Source of the DNA: Thioclava sp. GXIMD2076
GTDB lineage: Bacteria > Pseudomonadota > Alphaproteobacteria > Rhodobacterales > Rhodobacteraceae
Direction: 5' to 3'
DNA: 64,000 nt
Assembly (NCBI RefSeq): GCF_037949795.1
Contig: NZ_CP149932.1
Location: forward strand, 496,001 to 560,000
Shown: one piece after another, positions 35,638 to 44,656 of the stretch
Position numbering within the stretch: position 1 is the stretch's first letter
Layout of the letters: every line of letters starts with the position of its first letter
Made by a program: the position numbers and the translations under genes
The notes under the pieces: model-generated
Told to the model about the DNA's origin: nothing
Seen by the model: the letters and a program-made list of their open reading frames with translations, nothing else
Databases searched by the model: none

Positions 35638-38615
35638 ATCAGATCTTCCCCGTCCGGTATCTCGCTCAGCTCCCACTCGCCATAGCGAGAGAGCTGGTCG
35701 TAATCGCTGCTATCCTGCGCGCCGTGCATTGCACGCCGCGCGGTAAAGCCCTGCTCCGGCTTCATGTAAGTGCCCACCAGCTTGCAGAATTTGGCCCATG
35801 CCTCTTCCGCCGTCTCGGTCTGAAGCTCACCGCCGCGGGGTTTGAACTCGACTGTCGTGGTATAGGGGGCCGTCTCGCCCTCGCCGCCCAGACGGATATA
35901 GGTCATGCCCTCCACCTCGCTCGGGCCGATCTGGCTGAAGGCGCCACGACGCACCATCGCCGCCTCCAGCAGAAGCTGTTTGTCGAAATGGATCATCTCG
36001 CCTGCAGAGGGTAGAACCCCTGATTTATAGTCGTAAATCCGGCTCAACCCGTTTGTCAGAATGTCGATCCGGTCGGGCTTGGCGGTCAGGCGGAACGCGA
36101 GGTCGGGCACGGCAAGCCCGCCCTTTTCCTCGATGATCGCGGGTTTGCCCAGCTTGGCGCGCGCCACCTCGTCCGTGGCAAATCGCTGTGCGATCTTGGT
36201 GATCCGCGCGAGCCAGAGCCGCTGCACCGAGGGCCATGGCACCGATTGCCCGAGCACCTCCTCGGCGATGCGGATGAGGCGCTGCTCACCCTCTGCCGCC
36301 TGCTCGCCCTCGGGGCGCTCCTTCACATAACGCTCGACGATCTCGTGCAGCACATTGCCCCGTTGCAGCGCATCCGGCTCGGGACGCAGCGGGTTGAGCG
36401 GATAAAGCCGCAGCACCTTTCGGGCATAGATCGTATAGGGATCGCGGATCAGCGTCTTCACCTGCGTGACCGACAGATCCTTGGGCCGCGCCTCAATCGG
36501 CGGGCGCGGCGAGGGTCGGCGCATGGGCTTGGTCTCGCCCAGCGGACGGTCGAGGCTCGAGGCGAGCCCGAGCCATGTCGCGCCGCGCGCGCGCATCTCG
36601 ACAAGCGCCTCAGGGCCACGCCGGTCGGGCAGGCCCGACATCAGGTTGACCAGCCGGTTTACCCAGCGCGAGGGCACGGTCTCGGCCTCGGCATCGCGTT
36701 TCGCGCGCGTCAGGATCACGCGCGGGGCACCAACCGCCTGCTGGAAGTCATGCGCCGAAAGTCCGGTCTGGCGTTCGGGCAGCAACAGTCCCGCTGCCAG
36801 ACGCATCTGCCGCGAGAGCCACGGATCGGGATCGGGGGCTTCGGGCCACGAGCCCTCGTTCAGCCCTGCCAGAATGACCTGCTCCGCGCCTTGGACCCGC
36901 GCCTCGAGCGCCCCGAAAATGGTGATGTCACGATGGGCGGCAAGACCCGCGCGTGTCATCGACCCCTGCAGCAGGTGATTGACCAGATCGGTATAGGAGG
37001 CCGCCGTATAGCTGCCGCCATTCACCGCCTCGCGGGCCAGTTCGGAAAACACCCGCCATGCCTCGCGCCCGCCATCCTGAAGCCACAGCTCGCTGGCCTC
37101 GACCGAGCCATCCGGCCCTGTCGCCAGATGCGCCGCAAGGGCCAGATGGTGGCTGACACAGTCACTAAGCGGCTGTTCATAAGGCGACATCAGCATGGGG
37201 AAAAACGCGCCCAGCCAGTTCGCCCATGTCAGTTTCTCAACATAGTCGGGTTTATCGGCATATTTCTGTGCCCATGCCACCAACGCCGGATGATCGGGGA
37301 AAGCCGGCCCGTTGCGGCGCAGATCCAGCTCCAGTTCACGGGTATAGCGAAGATGCGTCCCGCGCATCGTCGAGCCTGTGGCGGTCAGCGGATGTTTGAG
37401 CAGGGTCAGCAGCCCGTCCAGCGTCAGCGCCTCGCCACGCATCGCCGCCAGATGGCGCAAGAGCCGCCCCGGCGCGGTCTGTTGCAGCGGTTGCCCCGCC
37501 GAGTCATCGGGGATGATCCCCCAGCGGTCAAGCGCCACCGCCACCCGCCGGGTCAGCATCCGGTCGGGCGTGATGAGCGCGGTCGGCACCCCACGTTCGG
37601 CCGCATCGCGCAAAACCAGCGCGATGGCATTGGCCTCGGCGCGCGGATCACGCGCCTCGATCAGCGTCAGATCCTTGCAGGCGTCCAGCAGATCGGGCAG
37701 ATCCGCGCCCTCGCGCATCCATTGATCGGTCACCGGAGCGGGGCGTAGCGCCAGCGAGATCAGCGCGTTACGCTCCGGTGAAGGCTCGGAGCGGTCATGC
37801 CAGCGGATCACATCGCCGGGCTCCGCCTCGACCGCATCCAGCATCGCGCGATAGCGGTATTGCGGGTGATCCTCGATCGGGAAACTGCCCGACTTCAGGC
37901 TTTTCCACGCATGCTCCGGCATCGAGAAATCAAACCCCGGCAGCACCAGCGCGCCTTGGGGAAGCCGTGCAACCGCCTGCATGAACAGCCCCGTGGCCCC
38001 GCGCGAGCCGGTCGAACCCGCCACGATGATCGGATCTGTCGGCCCTGCTTCCGCCCAATCCGCGATGATCTGCTCGACCACACGGCGCTGGCGGGCTTCG
38101 GCATCGGGGGTTGCGTCAGCCTCGAAATAGCGGGCAACAATGCGAATGAAATCAAGGCTCAACCGCCAGTGTTGCGCATGGGTATCGGCAATCTCCAGCG
38201 CCTCGAGATCGTCGGGCGTCACGCCCTCGCTCTGCATCTCGGCCATCAGCGTGGCCAGACTGTCAGCCAGCCCGAAGATCCCGTGCCCCGCCTCGAACCC
38301 CGGCAAACGGTCGACCAGCCCCGCGACCAGCTGCGCCAGCTCGAGCCGCCGCCGGAGCGCGGGCTCGGCGGGGGGCAGCCCGCGCATGGGCGCCCGCCCG
38401 AGATCGGTCACCAGTTTCAGCTGCGGCAGAAACCGCGCTCCATGTCGGTCGAATTCCTCACGCACACGGCGTAGCATCCGCCCCGAGTTCAGATAGAGCC
38501 GCACCCGCGCCATGGCCTCGGGCGGCTGGTCCTGCATCCGCGCGATCAGACCTGCCACCAGCTCGCGGGGAAAATCCACGCCGCAAGGCAGCGCATAGAT
38601 GCCGCGCTCAATCAT
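35634..38615 (-). CDS. addB: AddB subunit of the AddAB helicase-nuclease
   Basis: Second subunit of AddAB, carrying a nuclease and the Chi-recognition scaffold. The 993-residue product matches alphaproteobacterial AddB: the N-terminal ATP-site region is degenerate (YALPCGVDFPREL in place of a Walker A), and the C-terminal nuclease has RPPIEARPKDLSVTQVKTLI and RIYDYKSGVLPSAGEM. The four cysteines that bind an Fe-S cluster in Bacillus AddB are not visible around the nuclease domain. The ATG at 38615 overlaps the murU end by 8 bases. Confidence 0.94.
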   Translation of the reverse strand: MIERGIYALPCGVDFPRELVAGLIARMQDQPPEAMARVRLYLNSGRMLRRVREEFDRHGARFLPQLKLVTDLGRAPMRGLPPAEPALRRRLELAQLVAGLVDRLPGFEAGHGIFGLADSLATLMAEMQSEGVTPDDLEALEIADTHAQHWRLSLDFIRIVARYFEADATPDAEARQRRVVEQIIADWAEAGPTDPIIVAGSTGSRGATGLFMQAVARLPQGALVLPGFDFSMPEHAWKSLKSGSFPIEDHPQYRYRAMLDAVEAEPGDVIRWHDRSEPSPERNALISLALRPAPVTDQWMREGADLPDLLDACKDLTLIEARDPRAEANAIALVLRDAAERGVPTALITPDRMLTRRVAVALDRWGIIPDDSAGQPLQQTAPGRLLRHLAAMRGEALTLDGLLTLLKHPLTATGSTMRGTHLRYTRELELDLRRNGPAFPDHPALVAWAQKYADKPDYVEKLTWANWLGAFFPMLMSPYEQPLSDCVSHHLALAAHLATGPDGSVEASELWLQDGGREAWRVFSELAREAVNGGSYTAASYTDLVNHLLQGSMTRAGLAAHRDITIFGALEARVQGAEQVILAGLNEGSWPEAPDPDPWLSRQMRLAAGLLLPERQTGLSAHDFQQAVGAPRVILTRAKRDAEAETVPSRWVNRLVNLMSGLPDRRGPEALVEMRARGATWLGLASSLDRPLGETKPMRRPSPRPPIEARPKDLSVTQVKTLIRDPYTIYARKVLRLYPLNPLRPEPDALQRGNVLHEIVERYVKERPEGEQAAEGEQRLIRIAEEVLGQSVPWPSVQRLWLARITKIAQRFATDEVARAKLGKPAIIEEKGGLAVPDLAFRLTAKPDRIDILTNGLSRIYDYKSGVLPSAGEMIHFDKQLLLEAAMVRRGAFSQIGPSEVEGMTYIRLGGEGETAPYTTTVEFKPRGGELQTETAEEAWAKFCKLVGTYMKPEQGFTARRAMHGAQDSSDYDQLSRYGEWELSEIPDGEDLI

Positions 38616-39297
38616 CGGCCTGCTCCAGCAGCGCCTCGGCCAGCGGAATACTTTCGGGACGCCCGACATCACACCAGCCGCCCGGATGGACGAGACCGTA
38701 CACCCGCCCCTGTGCCAGCATCCTGTCCCAGAGCAGGTTCAGCGAAAACGCGGCTTCAGGAATTTCCGAAAGTTCTGACGGATCGATAAGCTGCGCACCA
38801 GTATAGACAAATCCGGGACCACGCGTCAGGCGCCCCTCCGTCAGGGTAAAATCGCCCGCGCCTTTATGACCCGTCGCCCGTTCCGGCGGCACCAGCATCA
38901 GCAGCGCTGACATCTTCTTCGGGTCCCATGCTGTGCGCAGGGCCGCGATCGGATTCGGGCCTGTCCAGATGGCATCGGTATTGAGCGTAAACACAGGCCC
39001 CTGCCCCAGAAGCGGAAGCGCCTTGCGCAGCCCGCCACCGGTTTCCAGAATCTCGTCCGTCTCGTCGGAAATCATCACATCGGACCCTGCCAGATGCCGG
39101 ACGATCTGATCGCCGCGATAATGGATATTGGCGACGCTCCGTCCGATCCCGGCCTCCACGACCAGATCGAGCGCATGATCAATGAGCGGACGCCCCGCCA
39201 CCTCAACGAGCGGCTTCGGACAATCCGCGGTCAGCGCCCCCATCCGCGTGCCGAAACCGGCGGCAAACAACATCAGACTATCGGGCGTGTCGCACAT
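38608..39297 (-). CDS. murU: MurNAc-1-phosphate uridylyltransferase MurU-like nucleotidyltransferase
   Basis: Probably makes UDP-MurNAc from MurNAc-1-phosphate in cell-wall recycling. The 229-residue product has the sugar nucleotidyltransferase fold: LMLFAAGFGTRMGALTADCP then KPLVEVAGRPLIDHALDLV, an Asp in FTLNTDAIWTG and VHPGGWCDVGRPESI. It overlaps the amgK-like kinase by 25 bases and addB by 8. The pairing with a sugar-kinase-like gene is the Pseudomonas AmgK-MurU pattern. Another sugar-1-phosphate substrate cannot be excluded from sequence alone. Confidence 0.86.
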   Translation of the reverse strand: MCDTPDSLMLFAAGFGTRMGALTADCPKPLVEVAGRPLIDHALDLVVEAGIGRSVANIHYRGDQIVRHLAGSDVMISDETDEILETGGGLRKALPLLGQGPVFTLNTDAIWTGPNPIAALRTAWDPKKMSALLMLVPPERATGHKGAGDFTLTEGRLTRGPGFVYTGAQLIDPSELSEIPEAAFSLNLLWDRMLAQGRVYGLVHPGGWCDVGRPESIPLAEALLEQADD

Positions 39298-40247
39298 TGT
39301 CGGCGTATCTCCTCGATCAGGGGGACATCGGGGCGCGGCATAGCTGCCATGACCGTTGCGCGCAATTGCGCGAGGGCGGGGTGGGCCAGATTGTGATCGA
39401 GATGTCCCCAGACGCGCGGCATGAACTCGAGATAGCGCGGCTTGCCCATTGCCACGCACAGGCGCACGAAAATTCCCAGAATGCGCAACGCACGCTGCGC
39501 CCCGAGACAGGCGTAAATAGCAGAAAAAATTGCGTTATCCTGCCCCGTCATGGCGCAATAGCGCGCGATCTGGGCTGTTTCAGTCTGGCGCGAGACATCG
39601 CGCCGTGCATCCTGCAGGGCCGAGACGAGATCATAGGCGGGATGGGCCAGGACCGCGTCCTGATAATCCAGAAGTCCGAGCCGGGCGACGCCCTGCCGCG
39701 CGGGCAGAAGGAGCGCATTCTCGGCGTGGAAATCCCGGAGCGACACAACCCGCTGACCGTCATCCAGCGCCTCGAACGCGCGGGCAATGTCCCCCGAGAG
39801 ATCCGCCGCCGCCGTCATCGGATACCAGTCCTCGGTCAGCTTCGTCAGCGCGGCAAGCCCGCGGCCATCCAGTTCCGTCAGACCCGCGGGCGGTGTCACC
39901 GCACGCAGGGCAACCAGCACATCGGTGATCAGACCGTAAAGCTCGTCCTCGCGGGCGGGGTCGGCGCCAATGAGCCGCGCCACAAGGTCATCCCCCAGAT
40001 CCTCGAGCAGCAGCAACCCCTGCTCTGGCGCGCGGGCATAGATCTGCGGGACCGAAAACCCCTGCGCCGCCAGCCAGTCGGTCATGCGGAGGAACCGTTG
40101 CAACTCGTCTCCCGGCTGGGTGATCATGAGGACGGCGGGGCGCTCTCCCCCGACCCGCTCGTAGCGACGGGCAGAAGCATCGCCGGCAAGCGGCTCGCGC
40201 TGCGCACCGCCCCAGCCTGCCTGCGCGAGGAAGCGCTCGATGTCCAT
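39273..40247 (-). CDS. amgK: AmgK-like anomeric sugar kinase (aminoglycoside phosphotransferase fold)
   Basis: Predicted MurNAc/GlcNAc 1-kinase feeding MurU, so that recycled wall sugar bypasses de novo UDP-MurNAc synthesis. The 324-residue product has the phosphotransferase catalytic motif RDFHAEN (residues 171-177) and the metal-binding DYQDAV (194-199), plus QGLLLLEDLGDDL in the N-lobe hinge. Its ATG shares one base with the tsaE stop (TGATG). The annotation as AmgK is by context with MurU; homologues are often labelled simply phosphotransferase. Confidence 0.86.
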   Translation of the reverse strand: MDIERFLAQAGWGGAQREPLAGDASARRYERVGGERPAVLMITQPGDELQRFLRMTDWLAAQGFSVPQIYARAPEQGLLLLEDLGDDLVARLIGADPAREDELYGLITDVLVALRAVTPPAGLTELDGRGLAALTKLTEDWYPMTAAADLSGDIARAFEALDDGQRVVSLRDFHAENALLLPARQGVARLGLLDYQDAVLAHPAYDLVSALQDARRDVSRQTETAQIARYCAMTGQDNAIFSAIYACLGAQRALRILGIFVRLCVAMGKPRYLEFMPRVWGHLDHNLAHPALAQLRATVMAAMPRPDVPLIEEIRRQCATRPIV

Positions 40248-40729
40248 CACAGCCCCTCCAGCATATCCGGCAGACGCCGCGCCCATGTCTCGTCGCCGCT
40301 GAAGACCACCTGCCGTGCCGCACCATCTTCTGTCAGCGAGAAGGCAAGGTGCAGCGCGGCATGGGGGACCAGATCTCCCAGACGATCGGGCCATTCAACC
40401 AGACAGATCGCGTCATGGAAGGCCTCCTCGAGCCCGAGCTCCAGAACGTCATCGGGATGGGAAAGGCGATAGAGATCGCTATGCCAGATCTCGGGCTCGG
40501 CCTCATAGACCTGCACGAGAGTAAAGGTCGGCGAGGGCACATCCTCGAACATGCCGAGCCTTTCGAGCCGATACTGGATCAACGCCCGAGAAAAATGGGT
40601 TTTCCCTGCCCCGATCTGGCCGTCGAGCAACAGAACATCGCCCGCTTTCAGGAAGGGGGCGATGACGCGGCCAAGTCTGGCGGTGGCATCGGGATCGGCG
40701 AGAGGCAGGGTCAGGATAGGAGCGGTCAT
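40247..40729 (-). CDS. tsaE: tRNA t6A-modification ATPase TsaE
   Basis: ATPase needed with TsaB, TsaC and TsaD to make N6-threonylcarbamoyladenosine at tRNA position 37. The 160-residue product has Walker A GQIGAGKT (residues 37-44), PSPTFTLVQVYE and HSDLYRLSHPDDVLELGLEE, all diagnostic. It starts the operon tsaE-amgK-murU-addB-addA, 40 bases after the DivL-like gene. Confidence 0.96.
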   Translation of the reverse strand: MTAPILTLPLADPDATARLGRVIAPFLKAGDVLLLDGQIGAGKTHFSRALIQYRLERLGMFEDVPSPTFTLVQVYEAEPEIWHSDLYRLSHPDDVLELGLEEAFHDAICLVEWPDRLGDLVPHAALHLAFSLTEDGAARQVVFSGDETWARRLPDMLEGL

Positions 40730-40769
40730 AGCGCCCGTTCTATCCTGACCGTTCGTCCATGCAAAGGCG

Positions 40770-42332
40770 CTATTGCGCTGCGAGTTTGCGAAGCGGCTCT
40801 ACCTCGGCCAGCAGTTCCTTTTCGGCAAAGCTCGCCATAAGGGCTCCGCCCGCCAGTGGCACGAAACGGCAGGCAATTACCCGCCCGTCGCGCAGGGTCA
40901 CATCCCCCGCCAGCGGCTCGCGCTCGGCCATCGCTCCCAAACGCAGGCGCGCGCGGCTCCAGACCTCGGTCGGCACACAGGCCTCGGCCCATGCGCGCAA
41001 CGAATCATGCAGACACATCCCTGCCGATTGCGCGGGCCAAAGACGATGATAGACTGCATTGGCCGAACTCAGCTCGCCCGACGGCAGGAAAACGGCAACG
41101 GCTTCCGCGATATTGTCCAGCACCGCGCGATCCATCTCGCGTTCGGTATGAAACTTGCGCGTCAACGTCATCTCGGAGGTGATATCCTCGAAAAGGAAAG
41201 CGATCGCCCCGTCGGGATGCGGACGCCCTGTCACGCGATAGGTCTGACCATTGGGCAGGTTCCACGTCTCGGAATGATAACCGGCTGCCGCCTGTTTCTC
41301 GAGCGTGGTCATCTGCTCGCGCCAGCTTCGGTAGTCCTTCGGTTCGGCCATCATTCGGGTCTCGCGCAGGCGGTCGAGGAAGGCATAGAGCGAGGGACGT
41401 TTCGAGAGGAAATCCACCCCGAGGGCGGTCAGATCACTGAGCGCGGGGTTGAAGAGCTGCAACTGGCGCTGACGGTTGAAGATGGCCAGCCCGATCGGCA
41501 GATCGGCAAAGGTCTTGGTCAGCGTCTGGACGAAATCGCGCAGTGCTTTTTCGGCATAAACCGTGGCATCCGCCGATTGCGCGAAATGCACCCAGTTGTC
41601 CCCCAGATGATAGCTGTAGCAATCAAACCATGTATCGATCCCGTCCTCGTCCTGGAGCATCACGCGGCGCGGCGCATATTCGGTCTGTTCCAGTTCGAGT
41701 TTGAACAGCTGCGGGAGTGGCCAGCTGAGCGTAACCTCTTCCTCCGCCAGAGACCCGGCGCGCAGCAGATAGGCTCGGTTGGCCCAGATCGTCTCGCCGG
41801 CTGCGCTTTCCTGCCAAACCAGAGAGGGCGACAGATCGAGCGCATGGCGCAGGTTCTCGAGTTCGTCCTCGAGCGCGCGCTGCGACAGCCCGTCCACCAG
41901 AAGCCCTTGGCCCTCGGCTTCCGGATCAACCAATGTGATCCGCGTCAAGCCGTTCACATCCTCGGCAATGAGCCGCAGCGGCGCCCCGCCATTCGGACCC
42001 GGAAAGCCGGAGACCTCGATCCGCCCGATCTCGGCAATACCCGCGAGCCGGTCACGCACCGATTCGAAGCGCGGCGTCAGGAAGGCGATGAGGCGTCCCC
42101 AGTCACTCGAGGCCAGAGGGGAGGCTTCCAGAAGAGTCCGTGCCGGAGCGGTCGCATCGACAAGCTCCTCGTCATCGAAGAGCAGGACCGTCTGCTCGAT
42201 CATCGGCTGGAGGGACCGCGCGTCCTTCTTGCGCTGTCCGGCCTGCAGGCGTGTAAGCAGCAAGATCGCCACCGACGCCGAAACGGCAGATGCGATCGCA
42301 ACCAACCCAGTGATGACCAAAATTTCCAACAT
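40770..42332 (-). CDS. DivL-like PAS protein lacking kinase domains
   Basis: Membrane-anchored PAS protein. The 520-residue product has one N-terminal helix (about residues 5-27), an N-terminal region with VLLFDDEELVDATAPARTLL, a central helical linker, and PAS domains at about 265-385 (PIGLAIFNRQRQLQLFNPAL) and 405-500 (NIAEAVAVFLPSGELSSANA). There is no HisKA or HATPase domain; it ends soon after the last PAS. The position just upstream of tsaE matches, from memory, Caulobacter divL, whose product controls the CckA-ChpT-CtrA phosphorelay. A perfect CtrA box lies 48 bases upstream. The DivL-like role is inference. Confidence 0.82.
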   Translation of the reverse strand: MLEILVITGLVAIASAVSASVAILLLTRLQAGQRKKDARSLQPMIEQTVLLFDDEELVDATAPARTLLEASPLASSDWGRLIAFLTPRFESVRDRLAGIAEIGRIEVSGFPGPNGGAPLRLIAEDVNGLTRITLVDPEAEGQGLLVDGLSQRALEDELENLRHALDLSPSLVWQESAAGETIWANRAYLLRAGSLAEEEVTLSWPLPQLFKLELEQTEYAPRRVMLQDEDGIDTWFDCYSYHLGDNWVHFAQSADATVYAEKALRDFVQTLTKTFADLPIGLAIFNRQRQLQLFNPALSDLTALGVDFLSKRPSLYAFLDRLRETRMMAEPKDYRSWREQMTTLEKQAAAGYHSETWNLPNGQTYRVTGRPHPDGAIAFLFEDITSEMTLTRKFHTEREMDRAVLDNIAEAVAVFLPSGELSSANAVYHRLWPAQSAGMCLHDSLRAWAEACVPTEVWSRARLRLGAMAEREPLAGDVTLRDGRVIACRFVPLAGGALMASFAEKELLAEVEPLRKLAAQ

Positions 42333-42379
42333 TTCCCAGCCTCACGCCATAAACCGAGACCAAGAATGCAACACAATGG

Positions 42380-42394
42380 TTAATGCGTAGTTAA
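42380..42394. promoter_or_regulatory. CtrA-type box upstream of the DivL-like gene
   Basis: TTAA (42380-42383), 7-base spacer, TTAA (42391-42394). Read on the minus strand the downstream half extends to TTAACCAT, the full CtrA half-site. It lies between the regB stop (42415) and the start at 42332, about 48 bases before the ATG. Confidence 0.75.
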
Positions 42395-42414
42395 GCTTAA
42401 TAAAACGTTTCGCA

Positions 42415-43794
42415 TCAGCTCTCTATGGGAACATTCTCGCCAAGGGCCTCGCGCTCGGGTGCCAGAAGACGCTCGAGCGGCCATGCCAGCTCCACGATCG
42501 CGCCGGAGCGTTCGGGCTTGCGATTGGCCGCGACAAAAGGCGTGGTCCCGTTACGGAAGGTGATCCGTGCGCCCGTCCGCTCGAGCAGGGTCTTGGCAAT
42601 GAACAGCCCCAGCCCCATCCCCTCATATTCTTTGCGGCTATTCGAGCTGCGCCCGTGCAGGAAAGGATCACCGATCCGGCCGATCACATCCGGCGCATAA
42701 CCGCGCCCGTCATCACAGACCCGCACAACGATGGTCGAGCCACTCCAGAGCGCATCGACCCAGACCCGACCGTCAGCGAAATCCACCGCATTCTGCACTA
42801 GATTACGCAGCGCATGGATCAACTCGGGATAGCGATAGATCGCCGGTTGCTTATCACTGCCATCGCCAATCGGTTCTGTCGTAAAGATAATTTCCTTACC
42901 GCGATCCATGTGTGGCTCGGCCGCCTCACGCAGAACCGAGATCAGCGGCGCGGTGCGCAGATGCAGATCGTCCTTCCCCGCCCGCCCCATCGAGCGCAGG
43001 ATATCGCGGCAACGGTCGGCCTGTTCGCGGATCAGGAGCGCATCTGCGCGCAGATCCTCGTCATCGGCCAGTTCGTCGGCAAGCTCGCTCGAGACCAGCT
43101 TGATCGTGGCAAGCGGCGTGCCCAGCTCATGCGCGGCAGCCGCCACCACTCCCCCCAGGTCGGTCAGCTTCTGTTCGCGCGACAGAGCCAGCTGCGCGGC
43201 CAGAAGGGCCTCGGCCATCACGCGGCTGTCATGCGAGATCCGCTGCGCATAGGCACCAAGGAACACCACCCCGATCACGATTGCCGTCCAGTATCCGAAC
43301 TCGAACAGTTCGGGCAGCTGGATCACCTCGCCACCGGTCGATACCAGCGGAATATAGAGCCCCGCCACCAGCGTCGTCAGCACCAGCGTCACCGCCCCGA
43401 TCAGCATCGTGGCCCGCCATTCAAGTGTGGTCGCCGCAATCGTGGTAGGGACAAGGATCAGCAGCGCGAAAGGATTGTTCAGCCCGCCGGTCAGCAGCAA
43501 CAGCACCGCGAGCTGCGCCGTGTCAAACAGCAGGAGCGTCAGAACCGCCCCCTGCGACAACCTGCGGCTTTCCGGCGTCAGGAACAGCGCCAGCAGATTG
43601 ACCAGCACCGATGTCCCGACCGTCGCCAGGCACCAGACAAGGTTGAGCCCGATTCCGAGCAGGAACCACGCCACCAGAATGGCCATCAGCTGCCCGATAA
43701 CCGCAGTCCAACGCAGGAATGTCAGCGTGCGCAGCCGCACCCATTCATGGGAGGTGGGCCGATTGGCAGGGAGCGTCAGATCTGGAGCAACCAT
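42415..43794 (-). CDS. regB: Redox sensor histidine kinase RegB/PrrB/ActS
   Basis: Global redox-sensing kinase that phosphorylates RegA in response to quinone pool and oxygen. The 459-residue product has about six membrane helices (residues 25-185), the quinone-binding GGLNNPF motif (103-109), and the H-box AAAAHELGTPLATI (His222). It also carries the redox-active Cys of the EQADRCRDI segment (Cys262), and HATPase motifs NLVQNAVDFAD, DDGRGYAPD and GMGLGLFIAKTLL. Arranged divergently from senC-regA, as in purple nonsulfur relatives. hvrA, often next to regA, is not present. Confidence 0.96.
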   Translation of the reverse strand: MVAPDLTLPANRPTSHEWVRLRTLTFLRWTAVIGQLMAILVAWFLLGIGLNLVWCLATVGTSVLVNLLALFLTPESRRLSQGAVLTLLLFDTAQLAVLLLLTGGLNNPFALLILVPTTIAATTLEWRATMLIGAVTLVLTTLVAGLYIPLVSTGGEVIQLPELFEFGYWTAIVIGVVFLGAYAQRISHDSRVMAEALLAAQLALSREQKLTDLGGVVAAAAHELGTPLATIKLVSSELADELADDEDLRADALLIREQADRCRDILRSMGRAGKDDLHLRTAPLISVLREAAEPHMDRGKEIIFTTEPIGDGSDKQPAIYRYPELIHALRNLVQNAVDFADGRVWVDALWSGSTIVVRVCDDGRGYAPDVIGRIGDPFLHGRSSNSRKEYEGMGLGLFIAKTLLERTGARITFRNGTTPFVAANRKPERSGAIVELAWPLERLLAPEREALGENVPIES

Positions 43795-43935
43795 GCGGCT
43801 TTCCTTCCGTTAAGTCAAAATACAGCAAGGACAATCTACGAGCTTCAAAGAGGATGCCGTTGCTGGTAACAGTTACGCAAAATCCTCTTACCACCGTGAC
43901 TTCAACTTGTCTGTCGTCGATACGGGAGAAAAGCG

Positions 43936-44568
43936 ATGCCTCTCCAGACCAAACATTACGCTATCGCGGGCGCCATAATCGTTCTGGCAGGGCTCGTGAC
44001 AGGCTGGGCGATCACACAAAGCGGCCCGAAAGATGTCTTTGCCGAATGCCGCGCTGCGGGTAGCGGGACCCGTGCGGATTTGGGGGGAGCCTTCACGCTG
44101 ACTTCGGAAACCGGCGAGACCGTAACGGATAGGGATATCTTCACCAGGCCGACCATTCTCTATTTCGGCTACACCTATTGCCCCGACGTATGCCCGCTCG
44201 ACACGATGCGGAATGCGCAGGCCACCGAGATCCTTGACGAGCGCGGCTACGATGTCCAGCCGGTCTTCGTGTCGGTGGATAGCGCCCGCGATACGCCCGA
44301 GAGCCTTACCGCCTTTACCGATGTCATGAGCCCGAAGATGATCGGCCTGACAGGCACCCCCGAACAGATCAAACAGGTCGCGAAAGCCTATCGCGTGTTG
44401 TTCTCGGTTCAGGACCCGAACGACCCCTACACCCTGATCAGCCATTCGACGCAGAGCTACCTCATCCTACCGGATCTCGGCTATGTGGACTATTTCGACC
44501 GCGACGCCACGCCCGACGAGATGGCAGACCGTATCGGCTGCTATCTGGATCACGCGAAAAACAGTTGA
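43936..44568 (+). CDS. senC: SCO1/SenC copper chaperone (PrrC)
   Basis: Membrane-anchored thioredoxin-fold copper protein used in cytochrome c oxidase CuA assembly and linked to RegB signalling. The 210-residue product has an N-terminal anchor (about residues 8-27), the copper-binding YTYCPDVCPLD (Cys82, Cys86) and the distal His170 in LISHSTQSYLI. GGGAG lies before the ATG. The following regA starts 88 bases later, on the same strand, and is probably co-transcribed. Confidence 0.95.
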   Translation: MPLQTKHYAIAGAIIVLAGLVTGWAITQSGPKDVFAECRAAGSGTRADLGGAFTLTSETGETVTDRDIFTRPTILYFGYTYCPDVCPLDTMRNAQATEILDERGYDVQPVFVSVDSARDTPESLTAFTDVMSPKMIGLTGTPEQIKQVAKAYRVLFSVQDPNDPYTLISHSTQSYLILPDLGYVDYFDRDATPDEMADRIGCYLDHAKNS

Positions 44569-44656
44569 CCCCAGGCGCTTTCGTCCCTGCAGCATTTGAC
44601 CCCGTCCACATCGCTGCGTAAAAGACGACAAGCGTTGTAACTGTCCGGATTGTCCA

